A stretch of 33,721 bases of DNA. Origin: Lysinibacillus_B sp036662795. GTDB lineage: Bacteria > Bacillota > Bacilli > Bacillales_A > Planococcaceae. Both the position numbers and the translations under genes were made by a program. The stretch lies in assembly GCF_036662795.1 (NCBI RefSeq), contig NZ_JBAFWZ010000031.1, positions 1 to 33,721 on the forward strand, written 5' to 3'. The stretch's first letter is position 1; the number at the start of each line of letters is the position of its first letter. Shown piece after piece: positions 8,169 through 16,549 of this stretch. The notes under the pieces are model-generated. The model worked only from the letters and a program-made list of their open reading frames with translations. It did not search any database and was not told the origin of the DNA.

Positions 8169-10268
8169 TTATAATTTAAATCGAATGACGAGCTCCTGTA
8201 ATGTTTCGGCCATTTCTGATAAGATCATTGCCGATGCAGTAATTTCCTCTACTGCGGCTAGCTGCTCCTCTGTTGTCGAGGCAACTCCTACAGAAGTCTC
8301 TAAATTATGTCCAGCAACTATTTTCATCTCATTCATCGCCGCGACGATTTGCTCTGTTTGTGCAGAAAACTCAATAGCCGTTGCTGAAATTTCCTCCATC
8401 TCTGGATTCAGCGTTTCCATACGGTGTAGTATCCGAGCAAATTTTTGTGCTGTGTCTTCTGTCGTTTGAATTCCTAAGGCAACATCTTGATTCACTCTCT
8501 CCATAATTGCAACAGAGCTTACAGTATCCTTTTGAATCGCTTGAATTAACCCGGCAATTTGTGTAGCTGACTCCCTAGATTGCTCAGCTAGCTTTCGTAC
8601 CTCATCTGCTACAACAGCAAAGCCTTTCCCATGTTCTCCTGCACGGGCCGCTTCAATTGCCGCGTTTAGTGCTAATAAATTCGTTTGGTCTGAAATATCG
8701 GTAATAACATTGATAATCGAATCAATTTCCTTTGAGCGATTATTTAAACCGCGAATCATTTCGCTCGATTGCTCGACTGTATGTTGAATCGTTGTCATTT
8801 GATTCATCGATTGCTCCACAGAATCGTTTCCATCCTGTGCATACCCCATTGTCTCGCGCGTTAAATGGGATACACGATTACTATTTTCTGCTATACGCTC
8901 TATACCAGTAGACATTTCATTTAGCGCAATTGTCGTTTCATTAACAGCGGCGGTTTGAATTTCCGCGTCCTTTGACATATCTGAAATGGAGGCTGTCACA
9001 TGCTCAACAGAGGCCGTTGTTTCCTCTGAACTCGCATTGAGCTCCTCACTAGAAGCTGCTAAGGATACCGCACTAGTCGAAATTTCCTTCACAAGCCCAT
9101 GTAAGCTACCTACCATTTCATTAAAGGAAGCTTCAATATAACGCAATTCATCCTTTGTCTGTAAATCTACAACCGTTGTTAAATCACCCGCTGCTACATT
9201 TTTCGTTGCTGTCTCAAGCTGTTGAACAGATTTTTTAATAGCATAAAATAATCCAGTAAAGATATACAGGGCTAAAAGTATAATAGCGATACCTGTTATG
9301 AATACGAATAAGGTTTGCTTGGATAATTTATCCTCTTGCTTTGCCTCTAACTTACTCACCGTCTCCATTCCCTCATCGATAAAGGTAAATGCGCCCTCAA
9401 TAGATGCGGTAGCCGTTTCATAATATTGATTCGCTAATTGAGCATCAGCCCCTTGCGCACTTATTAAGCTTAAAAACGTAAAGTATGTATCAATATTCTT
9501 TTTAAAATCCGTATAGGATGCCTCAAGGTTAGACTTTAAATATGGATCATCAAATGCTATGTCTAAATCCGCTTGTAGCAATTGTAAACTCTTCGTTGTA
9601 GGATAGTATAGCTCATACAGGGCATTCTGCTGATCCGTATTGTCTGCCTCTTTATTAAACACGCCCATCCCATTAGAACGAAGTAATTCCAAATTTTCTG
9701 TTAGCTGCGGTAGCGTAATAGCCACATTATAAATTAAATTAAAATTCTCTTTGTCCTCTTGTAATAACAGACCAGAATTGTTGCTAATTCCATTCATGAC
9801 CGCAATAATATCTGCTGTTAGAATCGAATAACTAGAAATAATTTGACTCGTGTTTGTCCACTCTGTGCTCTGTAGGCTTTCCCACTGCTCCACAAGCTTA
9901 GGAAGCTCCTCTACTACGTTATAATCATATTTTGCTTCTTCTTCAAAAGTAGCGATACCTTTAAAAAGTTCATCTACATTTTGCGTAGCTTCTTTATATG
10001 CTTCTTGCAGTGTTGAATTATCTGCACGTTGTAGAGCAACTGATAGCCCCCTTGTTTGCTGTACATTTTGGAGCAAATCTTTATAAATTAGATTATAGCT
10101 AGCCCCTTCATTTCGCATCTCGTTATCTAGCAGCGATTGATAGTTACGATCAACGACCAAAAACGCAAAAATCGATAACGGTATTATGAGTATCATGCCT
10201 ATGACTGTGAACTTTTGATAAAACTTCAATTTATTCAACAACCAAATAACAGGACTAAATACCTTCAT
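8169..10268 (-). CDS. Methyl-accepting chemotaxis protein with NIT-like sensor domain
   Basis: A 699-residue transmembrane chemoreceptor. TM1 is at about 20-39 and TM2 at about 317-341. The roughly 275-residue extracellular part between them contains QQTRGLSVALQ, the type of motif seen in nitrate/nitrite-sensing (NIT) domains. A HAMP domain follows (about 342-395, with AAGDLTTVVDLQTKDEL), then the long cytoplasmic coiled coil. The hairpin tip LLALNAAIEAARAGE and GKGFAVVADEVRKLAEQ lie near 528-565 and would bind CheA/CheW. No C-terminal CheR-binding pentapeptide is seen. GGGGAATGGG precedes the start. Ligand is unknown; NIT likeness is suggestive only. It is a single gene with its own terminator, next to the c-di-GMP pair but on the opposite strand. 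Confidence 0.92.
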   Translation of the reverse strand: MKVFSPVIWLLNKLKFYQKFTVIGMILIIPLSIFAFLVVDRNYQSLLDNEMRNEGASYNLIYKDLLQNVQQTRGLSVALQRADNSTLQEAYKEATQNVDELFKGIATFEEEAKYDYNVVEELPKLVEQWESLQSTEWTNTSQIISSYSILTADIIAVMNGISNNSGLLLQEDKENFNLIYNVAITLPQLTENLELLRSNGMGVFNKEADNTDQQNALYELYYPTTKSLQLLQADLDIAFDDPYLKSNLEASYTDFKKNIDTYFTFLSLISAQGADAQLANQYYETATASIEGAFTFIDEGMETVSKLEAKQEDKLSKQTLFVFITGIAIILLALYIFTGLFYAIKKSVQQLETATKNVAAGDLTTVVDLQTKDELRYIEASFNEMVGSLHGLVKEISTSAVSLAASSEELNASSEETTASVEHVTASISDMSKDAEIQTAAVNETTIALNEMSTGIERIAENSNRVSHLTRETMGYAQDGNDSVEQSMNQMTTIQHTVEQSSEMIRGLNNRSKEIDSIINVITDISDQTNLLALNAAIEAARAGEHGKGFAVVADEVRKLAEQSRESATQIAGLIQAIQKDTVSSVAIMERVNQDVALGIQTTEDTAQKFARILHRMETLNPEMEEISATAIEFSAQTEQIVAAMNEMKIVAGHNLETSVGVASTTEEQLAAVEEITASAMILSEMAETLQELVIRFKL

Positions 10269-10494
10269 TTTCCCATTCCCCTTTTTATTCTTTCTTCTTA
10301 TGATAAGATTCTAACACGCCATACTTTTGTAACATATTAACATTAATAGATTATGTATGTTCGTTTCAAGTATTTTCTATTGAAAATAGAATTATTTAAA
10401 TTCTCTACTGATATTGACAAAGGGCGAATAGTTTTATATTTGGGTCATTTTCATAATCCATATTTTCATAACTAAAATTATTCGCATCGTTACG

Positions 10495-10600
10495 CTACAG
10501 TTAAATACGTTGGCGCGTGAAAAAACGAGCCACTTCCTTTGGTGTTGACGCTTCACTGTCAGTCGCTAATCTAACGGAAAAATAATTCACCATTCACATA
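10495..10600. repeat. Possible decayed copy of the dispersed repeat seen at 12.1 kb
   Basis: The 727-base gap between the chemoreceptor and hom has no supported gene. Within it, on the minus strand, GATTAGCG preceded by a TGGTGAAT..ATTTTTCCGTTA stretch resembles the 12.1-12.3 kb element, which has TGGGGAAC..ATTTTCCTTGGA before GATTAGCG. The match is imperfect and judged by eye. The remainder, 10600-10800, has no recognisable content apart from short frames. Confidence 0.3.
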
Positions 10601-10808
10601 GCAAACTAGCAGCATTTATTCAGAAGGGGAATCGAAACGGTCACGATTGGCGAAAGTAAGCGAAGAATAGCATATTAGTATATGGACGTTTGAGCGCTAG
10701 GTAAATGACGAAGAAATCCATCAAAGAATTATGCAGATTATACTTGGATAAAATACGAGAGTTCAATCGAAATTAAGTTTTCATTTAATACAGTAAATCT
10801 ATTAAAAA

Positions 10809-10856
10809 AAGCGCTGAGACTATATTTTATTCAAAATTCACTTCGTCTTAGCGCTT
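10809..10856. terminator. Terminator hairpin downstream of hom
   Basis: AAGCGCTGAGAC (10809-10820) pairs with GTCTTAGCGCTT (10845-10856), 12 pairs with one G-U, around a 24-base loop. A7 just before the left arm gives a T-run on the minus strand, so it can end the hom transcript about 140 bases after the hom stop. Confidence 0.7.
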
Positions 10857-10871
10857 TCTTATTAATTTTTA

Positions 10872-10970
10872 TTATTTAGTTAAAACCGTTTCGCCAGCAA
10901 TTCCTGGATGCCCAAACAGATTCTTCACCCCAAAAATCTATTGCCCATGCGAATCATTAATATCCTCCTT
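10872..10970 (-). other. Strong ribosome binding site followed by a 10-codon micro-ORF: gene remnant or leader peptide
   Basis: Just after hom a perfect AAGGAGG (10964-10970) is followed, six bases on, by ATG at 10957. The frame stops after 10 codons (10925-10957). Beyond that, another frame is open to a stop at 10872 and reads FGHPGIAGETVLTK, which is protein-like, but it is interrupted upstream by TAG. This is the layout expected of a small gene broken by mutation, or a start region whose gene was lost. I cannot name the parent protein. Confidence 0.35.
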
Positions 10971-10995
10971 AGCATGAGACAAATCGTTTTAAAAT

Positions 10996-12027
10996 TTATA
11001 CTACTAATGTTGAGTTAATTTCTTTTCTGATAATATCAATACAATCTTCAACCATGACACTAGCAGTCGGATACATACCTGCACCCGGTCCTAAGAAAAT
11101 TAAATTCCCACTATAATTTGTCTCAATTAAGACGGCATTATTTACTCCATCCACTGCATAAAAGGGGTGTTTTATATCAATCAATTGAGGACCTACTTTA
11201 GCTAAAATCGAGCCATCTTTTCCTCTTTCTATTTCTGCAATATGACGATAACGTAAACCTTTTTTATTCGCCTCTTTTACATTATCATTTGTAATATTAT
11301 CAATGCCCTCAAAATTTATGTTTATATCTTTTGATTGCTTACCAAAAGCAGCTTTACTCAAAATTTTCAATTTATACAGTGCATCTCGACCAGAAATATC
11401 ATCTGAACAATCTGCCTCTGCATAACCTTTTAACCTAGCCTCTCTTAATGCTACTTCAAAAGTAGCTCCTTCACACATCTGTGTTAGAATGTAATTCGAT
11501 GTTCCGTTCAGAATACCTTGAATACGACTGATCTCATTCACTTGAAGTATGCTTCTTATCGATCTAATGATAGGAATGCTACCAGCAGTTGTTCCCTCAT
11601 AACCTATATATACACCATTCTTTTCTGCAAGATTTTCTAGTTCAACACCGTATTTAGAAAACATGTTTTTGTTTGCAGTAACAACATGACATCCATACTC
11701 AATTGCTTTTTTCAAATAATTATAAGGAGGATTTTCATTACCTATTGCTTCAAAAACAATATTTAAATTCTCGGTAGCCAAAATATCATCCATATTATTT
11801 GTATATAAATGTTTTGTACCTGGAATACGTTCCCATGATAAATCTTTTACTAAAATGCTACTTACTACAAATTCCAAACCATAATCATCTTTAAATTCCT
11901 CAAATTTTTTGATTAAAATACTGTATATTCCTTGGCCTACTGTTCCAAACCCTAAAATTGCCACTTTTATAATTCTAGACGTGTTCTTATTTAAATCTCT
12001 CGTACTATATAATTCAAACCCTTTCAA
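10996..12027 (-). CDS. hom: Homoserine dehydrogenase without ACT domain
   Basis: A 343-residue NAD(P)-dependent dehydrogenase. The Rossmann motif GFGTVGQG is at 26-33, NGTSNYILT near 174-182, KGYAEAD near 200 and the catalytic-type DISGRDALYK nearby. The expected reaction is interconversion of aspartate 4-semialdehyde and homoserine. Usual Bacillus Hom (about 430 residues) ends in a regulatory ACT domain, which is absent here, so threonine feedback would not act through it. The start is TTG, with GAAGGGTGTG upstream. It is the last gene of the catabolic cluster, separated from the DapB-like gene by 426 bases of repeat and hairpin, so it may be transcribed separately. No thrB, thrC or asd is nearby, which argues for a role outside ordinary threonine synthesis. 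Confidence 0.85.
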   Translation of the reverse strand: MKGFELYSTRDLNKNTSRIIKVAILGFGTVGQGIYSILIKKFEEFKDDYGLEFVVSSILVKDLSWERIPGTKHLYTNNMDDILATENLNIVFEAIGNENPPYNYLKKAIEYGCHVVTANKNMFSKYGVELENLAEKNGVYIGYEGTTAGSIPIIRSIRSILQVNEISRIQGILNGTSNYILTQMCEGATFEVALREARLKGYAEADCSDDISGRDALYKLKILSKAAFGKQSKDININFEGIDNITNDNVKEANKKGLRYRHIAEIERGKDGSILAKVGPQLIDIKHPFYAVDGVNNAVLIETNYSGNLIFLGPGAGMYPTASVMVEDCIDIIRKEINSTLVV

Positions 12028-12099
12028 TTTATATTCACACCCTTCCGCACACTTCTATTTTTACCGTTCTCAATAACCCGAGTAAAACACACACAATTA

Positions 12100-12360
12100 G
12101 TCTATATAGTTTTATAGAGGCTCTTACCATAACATGGGGTTGATTTCCGTTGCGCCAGAGGACAACAGATGTTTTGCGCAGATAAATTGTCACACGATGT
12201 GGCGATTCTAGCCTTCGTTCTTCTCTAGACGCTAATCTCCAAGGAAAATAATCTGTTCCCCAGTGAAAGGAACCGATTATTTCTGCATCGAAAGGCGTAG
12301 CCGACAGATGCACTCACGCTGGCTCTACTCTAATCAACAAAGGGACCGTCTGAAAAGGCA
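12100..12360. repeat. Dispersed intergenic repeat element inserted between the dapB-like gene and hom
   Basis: The segment around 12119-12158 (GGCTCTT... then TTCCGTTGCGCCAG) recurs almost unchanged at 26905-26946, showing a dispersed element. It contains a 13-bp hairpin with one mismatch (12247-12259 with 12269-12281). A 92-codon minus-strand frame (12035-12313) crosses the whole element and is probably not a gene. The element breaks the otherwise tight spacing of the catabolic operon just before hom. Confidence 0.6.
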
Positions 12361-12408
12361 ATTGACCCTACCTAAAAATTAATGCTCTACAGAAAAAGAG
12401 TAAAATTT

Positions 12409-12440
12409 AAGAGATGATATAAACACATATACCATCTCTT
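12409..12440 (-). terminator. Hairpin after the dapB-like gene, possible terminator
   Basis: AAGAGATG (12409-12416) pairs with CATCTCTT (12433-12440), extended by ATAT on both sides with a 2-base bulge. On the minus strand AAATTTTACTCTTTTT follows. It lies 13 bases after the dapB-like stop, so most operon transcripts may end here before hom. Confidence 0.5.
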
Positions 12441-12453
12441 CTAATCAACCTAC

Positions 12454-13203
12454 TTAAACCTTTTTTTCTAATACCTTTAAAAAACTAGCTAAATCTAAAT
12501 ACACCCCTGTAAATTCTCTATAATTATTAATTACAAATAATATACCTACAGTGAAAGCCTGAGAATCAACCACTGTATGTTCAATAAATAAATTTTCTCC
12601 TACTCCACTTGCAAATATCGTATGTCTAGAAATCTTAAGCGGAATCCTTAAAGAACTAATATTTTGATTGCTAGTAAGCCCTATTTTGTCTTTTAAATAT
12701 AGTGCGGTACCGGATGGCATATCAGCTTTATCTGAATGATGTACTTCTATTATGCCTATATTATCTTTATCAAATATTTTTGATAACGCGTTTAATGCAT
12801 TACTTAACGACGCTATTCCTAAAGAAAAATTACTTGACCATAAAAGAAATACATTGTTCTCTTTAGCTATACTAGATAACCTTTCAATTTCTTTCTCATC
12901 AATTCCAGTTGTCCCTACAATGGTACTAATTTTATTAATTAAAGCTAATTCAATATTTTTAGGGGCAGCCTCACAAGTGGAAAAATCAATAAACAAATCT
13001 ACTTCTTGGTTATCGATTACTTCTTGAAAATTCTTATAGATATACTTGTAGTTTTTTTTATTGTGTAATAATTCACCGATATCAGTACCTACAGAATTCT
13101 CACCAATTCCAGCCACAATATCGATATGATTATTTTCAGATAAATTTCCTGCTACTGTTCTCCCTGTTTTACCACTTATACCACCAAAGGCGATTCTCTC
13201 CAC
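12454..13203 (-). CDS. dapB: DapB-like dihydrodipicolinate reductase
   Basis: A 249-residue NAD(P)H-dependent reductase of the 4-hydroxy-tetrahydrodipicolinate reductase family. It has GISGKTGR at the N-terminal nucleotide site, DFSTCEAA, GTTGI and NFSLG in the linker, and EVHHSDKADMPSGTAL, which keeps the catalytic histidine/lysine set of DapB. I place the start at a GTG (13203) preceded by GGAGTGATATT; an ATG 18 bases upstream is open, but the ribosome site would then lie inside the gene. It is slightly shorter than typical DapB. It lies 45 bases after the aldehyde dehydrogenase stop in the same operon as a DapA-like gene. It may be a second copy serving catabolism rather than lysine/DAP synthesis; its substrate here is not known. 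Confidence 0.75.
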   Translation of the reverse strand: MERIAFGGISGKTGRTVAGNLSENNHIDIVAGIGENSVGTDIGELLHNKKNYKYIYKNFQEVIDNQEVDLFIDFSTCEAAPKNIELALINKISTIVGTTGIDEKEIERLSSIAKENNVFLLWSSNFSLGIASLSNALNALSKIFDKDNIGIIEVHHSDKADMPSGTALYLKDKIGLTSNQNISSLRIPLKISRHTIFASGVGENLFIEHTVVDSQAFTVGILFVINNYREFTGVYLDLASFLKVLEKKV

Positions 13204-13248
13204 AATATCACTCCACCCCATCTAATTAATTTTAAGATTTGCATTTCA

Positions 13249-14661
13249 TTACTGGAGATTAAAACAAATCACTTTCGGCTCCGTCATTTCTTCAATAGCA
13301 AACTTGATACCTTCTCTTCCAATGCCTGACCCTTTAACGCCTCCAAAAGGCATAGCATCGATTCTATAGTCACTACTATCATTGACCATAATGCCCCCGA
13401 CATTTAAATCCTTTATTGCTACAAAAGCGTGGTTAACATTATCTGTGAAAATACCTGCTTGTAAGCCATAATCCACATCATTAGAGTACTCAATGGCTTC
13501 CTGTAAATCTTTCACTTTAAATAACAAAAGAACAGGACCAAAGATTTCTTCTTTTGCTAGATCAGAATCTATAGGTACGTTCTCCAATATAGTTGGCTCA
13601 TAAAAAGCTCCTTCTCTATGACCTCCACATAAAACCGTTGACCCCTGATTCACTAATTCATTAACTATTTTTTCAACTCGAATTGCTTCATTTTCCGTAA
13701 TAAGTGGACCCATGTCTGTTTTTTCGTTTAATTTATCTCCTAAGTTATACAAACAAGTACGTTCTATTAATTTACTTTTGTATCTGTCATAAACATCCTC
13801 TTCAATAAAAACTCGCTGAACGCCAATACAATTTTGTCCTGCAGCCCAAAAAGCTCCCGAAACAACACTTTCTACAGTTGTATCAACATTTGCATCCTTT
13901 AATATAATAACCGGAGAATTAGAGCCTAACTCCATGCTAAATTTCTTGAGTCCTGCTTTTCTCATAATTTCTTTACCAGCCTCCAATCCACCAGTAAAAG
14001 AAATCATTCTAATTTTAGAATTTTCTACTAAAACATCCCCGATTTCACTAGCTTTCCCTGGTAATACCGTCAATATCTTTTTAGGTAACCCCGCATGATC
14101 AAAGGCTTCTGCTAATTTTAATGCACTTAGTGGCGTTACTGTTGCTGGCTTTACTATAATTGCATTACCTGCTGCTATAGCTGGACCAACCTTATGTGCA
14201 ACTAAATTCAAGGGATCATTGAATGGTGTGATTGCTAAAACTATCCCCATAGGGAACCTTTGGAAATAGCCTACTCTATTTTCTCCGCCTTCCATTTGGT
14301 CGAAGGAGAGGGTTTCTCCTGTTATTCTTCTAGCTTCTTCAGCACTTATTTTTATTGTTTCTATACATCTGGCCACCTCTTTTCTTGCTTCCTTGATCGT
14401 CTTACTGCTTTCAAGAGCAAGAATTTTTGCATATTCCTCACTATTATCTAAAATATACTGAGCAGCTTTCTGTAAAATAGAAATCCTCTGATGTACTGGT
14501 AACCTCGAAGAAATTAAAAACCCTTCCTCTGCTTCTTTTATTGCCATTTCAGCATCAGCTGCGGAAGCAGATTTAATCTTCTTTATTAAACTTCCATCTT
14601 GTGGATTTATCACACTAATGGTTTCATTTTTCAAATCACTAGCTATCATTTCCTTTACCAT
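13249..14661 (-). CDS. NAD(P)-dependent aldehyde dehydrogenase (semialdehyde type)
   Basis: A 470-residue aldehyde dehydrogenase with the full catalytic set: N148 in ITPFNDP, K171 in VKPATVTPLS, E244 in MELGSNSP and the nucleophile C278 in AAGQNCIGVQR. The GQNCIGVQ pattern places it near the succinate semialdehyde / lactaldehyde / GapN-like group rather than betaine aldehyde dehydrogenases. In this operon it would oxidise the semialdehyde released after the dehydrogenase and DapA-family steps. 2-Oxoglutarate semialdehyde would be the substrate if the pathway were hydroxyproline degradation, or aspartate semialdehyde if the DapA/DapB/Hom set tells the truth. GAGGTG precedes the ATG. It starts 18 bases after the small iron-sulfur gene. 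Confidence 0.85.
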   Translation of the reverse strand: MVKEMIASDLKNETISVINPQDGSLIKKIKSASAADAEMAIKEAEEGFLISSRLPVHQRISILQKAAQYILDNSEEYAKILALESSKTIKEARKEVARCIETIKISAEEARRITGETLSFDQMEGGENRVGYFQRFPMGIVLAITPFNDPLNLVAHKVGPAIAAGNAIIVKPATVTPLSALKLAEAFDHAGLPKKILTVLPGKASEIGDVLVENSKIRMISFTGGLEAGKEIMRKAGLKKFSMELGSNSPVIILKDANVDTTVESVVSGAFWAAGQNCIGVQRVFIEEDVYDRYKSKLIERTCLYNLGDKLNEKTDMGPLITENEAIRVEKIVNELVNQGSTVLCGGHREGAFYEPTILENVPIDSDLAKEEIFGPVLLLFKVKDLQEAIEYSNDVDYGLQAGIFTDNVNHAFVAIKDLNVGGIMVNDSSDYRIDAMPFGGVKGSGIGREGIKFAIEEMTEPKVICFNLQ

Positions 14662-14679
14662 TTCTACACCTCTATTTGT

Positions 14680-14928
14680 TTATAATTCTCCAAAAAGAAT
14701 AGGTCTTACAGGCGATTGAGCCTTTTGCACTTGTTCAACTGAATTAACACCAATTTCTTCTATTAATATATCTCTTAACACAGGTTGACACGTTCTTCCC
14801 TGACAATATCCCATACCTACTCTATTACGCATTTTGATTCCTTGAACTGAAGTTGCACCTTCTTTTATCGCTACCAAAATTTCATCGAGACAGACGCCTT
14901 CACAGCGACATACTAGTACTTTGTTCAA
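14680..14928 (-). CDS. BFD-like [2Fe-2S] small subunit of amino acid dehydrogenase
   Basis: An 82-residue protein whose first 50 residues form a BFD-like [2Fe-2S] domain: C7 and C9 in VCRCEG, and C42 and C47 in GYCQGRTC. This domain normally forms the C-terminal part of FAD/NAD(P)-binding subunits of opine oxidase and D-hydroxyproline dehydrogenase-type enzymes, to which it passes electrons. Here it is encoded separately, four bases after the FAD subunit gene. The start is TTG; the upstream AAGGTAGG overlaps the end of the preceding gene, so translation is probably coupled. The tail (50-82) is unremarkable. Confidence 0.85.
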   Translation of the reverse strand: MNKVLVCRCEGVCLDEILVAIKEGATSVQGIKMRNRVGMGYCQGRTCQPVLRDILIEEIGVNSVEQVQKAQSPVRPILFGEL

Positions 14929-14932
14929 AATT

Positions 14933-16156
14933 TTATTCGCCTACCTTTGCAACATAAGTTTCCCACTTCATTTGCATAATCTCTCTTCCATTTCTTATTT
15001 TAGGAAGAAATAAAATTGGAGAAGCTCTCCTAGCCTCTTCTACGGATTCATAGGCTTTTTCAACTTCACTCTCATCAACCATTTCAAAATCTTTAAGTAA
15101 ATTTAAGGCAGCAAGCTTTCCTTGCGCCATTGCAACCTTTGCTCCCTCAATCCCTGTAATATTACCAGCAACATACACGCGATCTTTTGTAGTATTTAAA
15201 TATTTATTATGAAGAGGGACAATGCCTCCTAACTCTGGGATATCTACAATTTCACAGTTTGCCAATTGTGAGCTGTCCACTAAAGGCAGCAGACCACCTG
15301 ACAAACAAACTGTATCAATATTTAGCGTTTCCACTATGTTAGGCTGTATTTTTCCATCAACTGAAACTTTGTTAATTGTTACACTTTCTACTTCTTGTTC
15401 TCCGTTAATTTGAGTAACTGCTTTCCTTAAATAGAGCGGGATACCATGTATTTTAAGTAGATCTAACGTTAAAAAATTTAATGCAAAACTCGCGATTTTC
15501 CCCTTCATCATTTTACCTAATATTCGGAAAATTTTATTTGGTGCCAAATCTGATGCTAATGCTAAATTTTCTAAAGTCTCTCTTGGATTACTTTTATTCA
15601 GAGTCAGAATAGTAGGTGATGGCAATACCATACCTTTTACATCAAATCCTGCATTCTTCATTTCGATAGCTACTGAAATAGAAAGAGGATCAATACCTAC
15701 AAACAAAACTTTTTTTCCAATTTTCACATTGTGAAGGTTAGTAAATGTTTGAGCTGCTCCTACACTTACAACCCCCACTTTTGTCCAACCACTTATTGGT
15801 AAAGCCTTTTCTATTGCACCTGTCGCAAGAATTATTGCTTTTGAATAAATTTCTTTAATTTGATTATCTGAAACAGAAATAATAAAATCACTTTCAATTT
15901 TCCAAACAGTTGTTTCACATAAAATTGTTACGCCATATTTCAATGCTTCTTCAGTTAGCTGTGTAGCAATCTTTTTTCCATCCCAATGTCTGCTTTCCTT
16001 AGGGGCTTTAGGATCGTCATATAGTTGCCCTAATAAGCGCCCACCTGTTCTAAAATATTCATCGACTACAACTACTTTCAAGTCACGTTTGGCAAGTTCT
16101 ATTGCAGAAATAATACCTGCTGGACCAGCTCCAACAATTACAACATCAACATTCAT
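14933..16156 (-). CDS. FAD/NAD(P)-binding dehydrogenase subunit (HcnB/OoxA/LhpF-like)
   Basis: A 407-residue flavoprotein. The N-terminal dinucleotide fold is DVVIVGAGPAG followed by VVVVDE, with a GGRLLGQ segment typical of this family. A second nucleotide-binding region (KKVLFVGIDPLS) lies mid-protein, and VYVAGNITGIEGAKVA closes the FAD site. It is the alpha-type subunit of multi-subunit amino/imino acid dehydrogenases (cyanide synthase HcnB, opine oxidase OoxA, D-hydroxyproline dehydrogenase), receiving electrons from the DAO-type subunit. I chose the ATG at 16156, which overlaps the ferredoxin gene stop by 11 bases; an earlier start at 16189 would give a 44-base overlap and lacks a ribosome site. 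The usual C-terminal [2Fe-2S] domain is split off as the next gene. Confidence 0.85.
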   Translation of the reverse strand: MNVDVVIVGAGPAGIISAIELAKRDLKVVVVDEYFRTGGRLLGQLYDDPKAPKESRHWDGKKIATQLTEEALKYGVTILCETTVWKIESDFIISVSDNQIKEIYSKAIILATGAIEKALPISGWTKVGVVSVGAAQTFTNLHNVKIGKKVLFVGIDPLSISVAIEMKNAGFDVKGMVLPSPTILTLNKSNPRETLENLALASDLAPNKIFRILGKMMKGKIASFALNFLTLDLLKIHGIPLYLRKAVTQINGEQEVESVTINKVSVDGKIQPNIVETLNIDTVCLSGGLLPLVDSSQLANCEIVDIPELGGIVPLHNKYLNTTKDRVYVAGNITGIEGAKVAMAQGKLAALNLLKDFEMVDESEVEKAYESVEEARRASPILFLPKIRNGREIMQMKWETYVAKVGE

Positions 16157-16463
16157 TATATTCAGCCCCATAACTAATCTCGTTACCACTTGTAACGACC
16201 ATGCCTTCTTTTAGCAATGTCAAACAAGTTCGTTTACTTGGAGTTCCATTTATAGTAGCTCTACATTCATAACAGTGACCAATACCACAATATATTCCTC
16301 TTGCTTCTCCCGTTATTTCACAATTTCTAATACTACGAATACCGTTTGCTATTAAGGCAGCTGCAACAGGTTGACCCTCTATACCAGTTAGTAACTTTCC
16401 ATTGAACATAAAGTTAATTTCTATAGCATCATTTTGTTTTTCTTTTATCTCTTCCATTTTCAT
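16146..16463 (-). CDS. (2Fe-2S)-binding protein, Fer2_4-type dehydrogenase subunit
   Basis: A 105-residue ferredoxin-like protein with CGIGHCYEC and a distal Cys in KRTC, the plant-type [2Fe-2S] pattern CxxxxCxxC...C. It resembles the small subunit HcnA/LhpE and the N-terminal Fer2_4 domain of heterotetrameric sarcosine oxidase. As part of the dehydrogenase it would relay electrons from flavin. I prefer the ATG at 16463, which sits at good spacing from GGGGGA; another ATG two codons upstream would crowd it. The stop overlaps the next gene's start by 11 bases. An 80-base gap separates it from the DAO-type gene upstream. Confidence 0.87.
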   Translation of the reverse strand: MKMEEIKEKQNDAIEINFMFNGKLLTGIEGQPVAAALIANGIRSIRNCEITGEARGIYCGIGHCYECRATINGTPSKRTCLTLLKEGMVVTSGNEISYGAEYNEC

Positions 16464-16549
16464 ACACATTCCCCCAACCCCAAATCTACACGGATCAAAA
16501 TTAAAGTGAATTTTTTACTATAATTATTGTTATTAAATACTTTGTTAAT

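Noticed and set aside
12035..12313. 92-codon minus-strand ORF
   Set aside because: It lies wholly in the dispersed repeat element, lacks a convincing ribosome site and has no family likeness.
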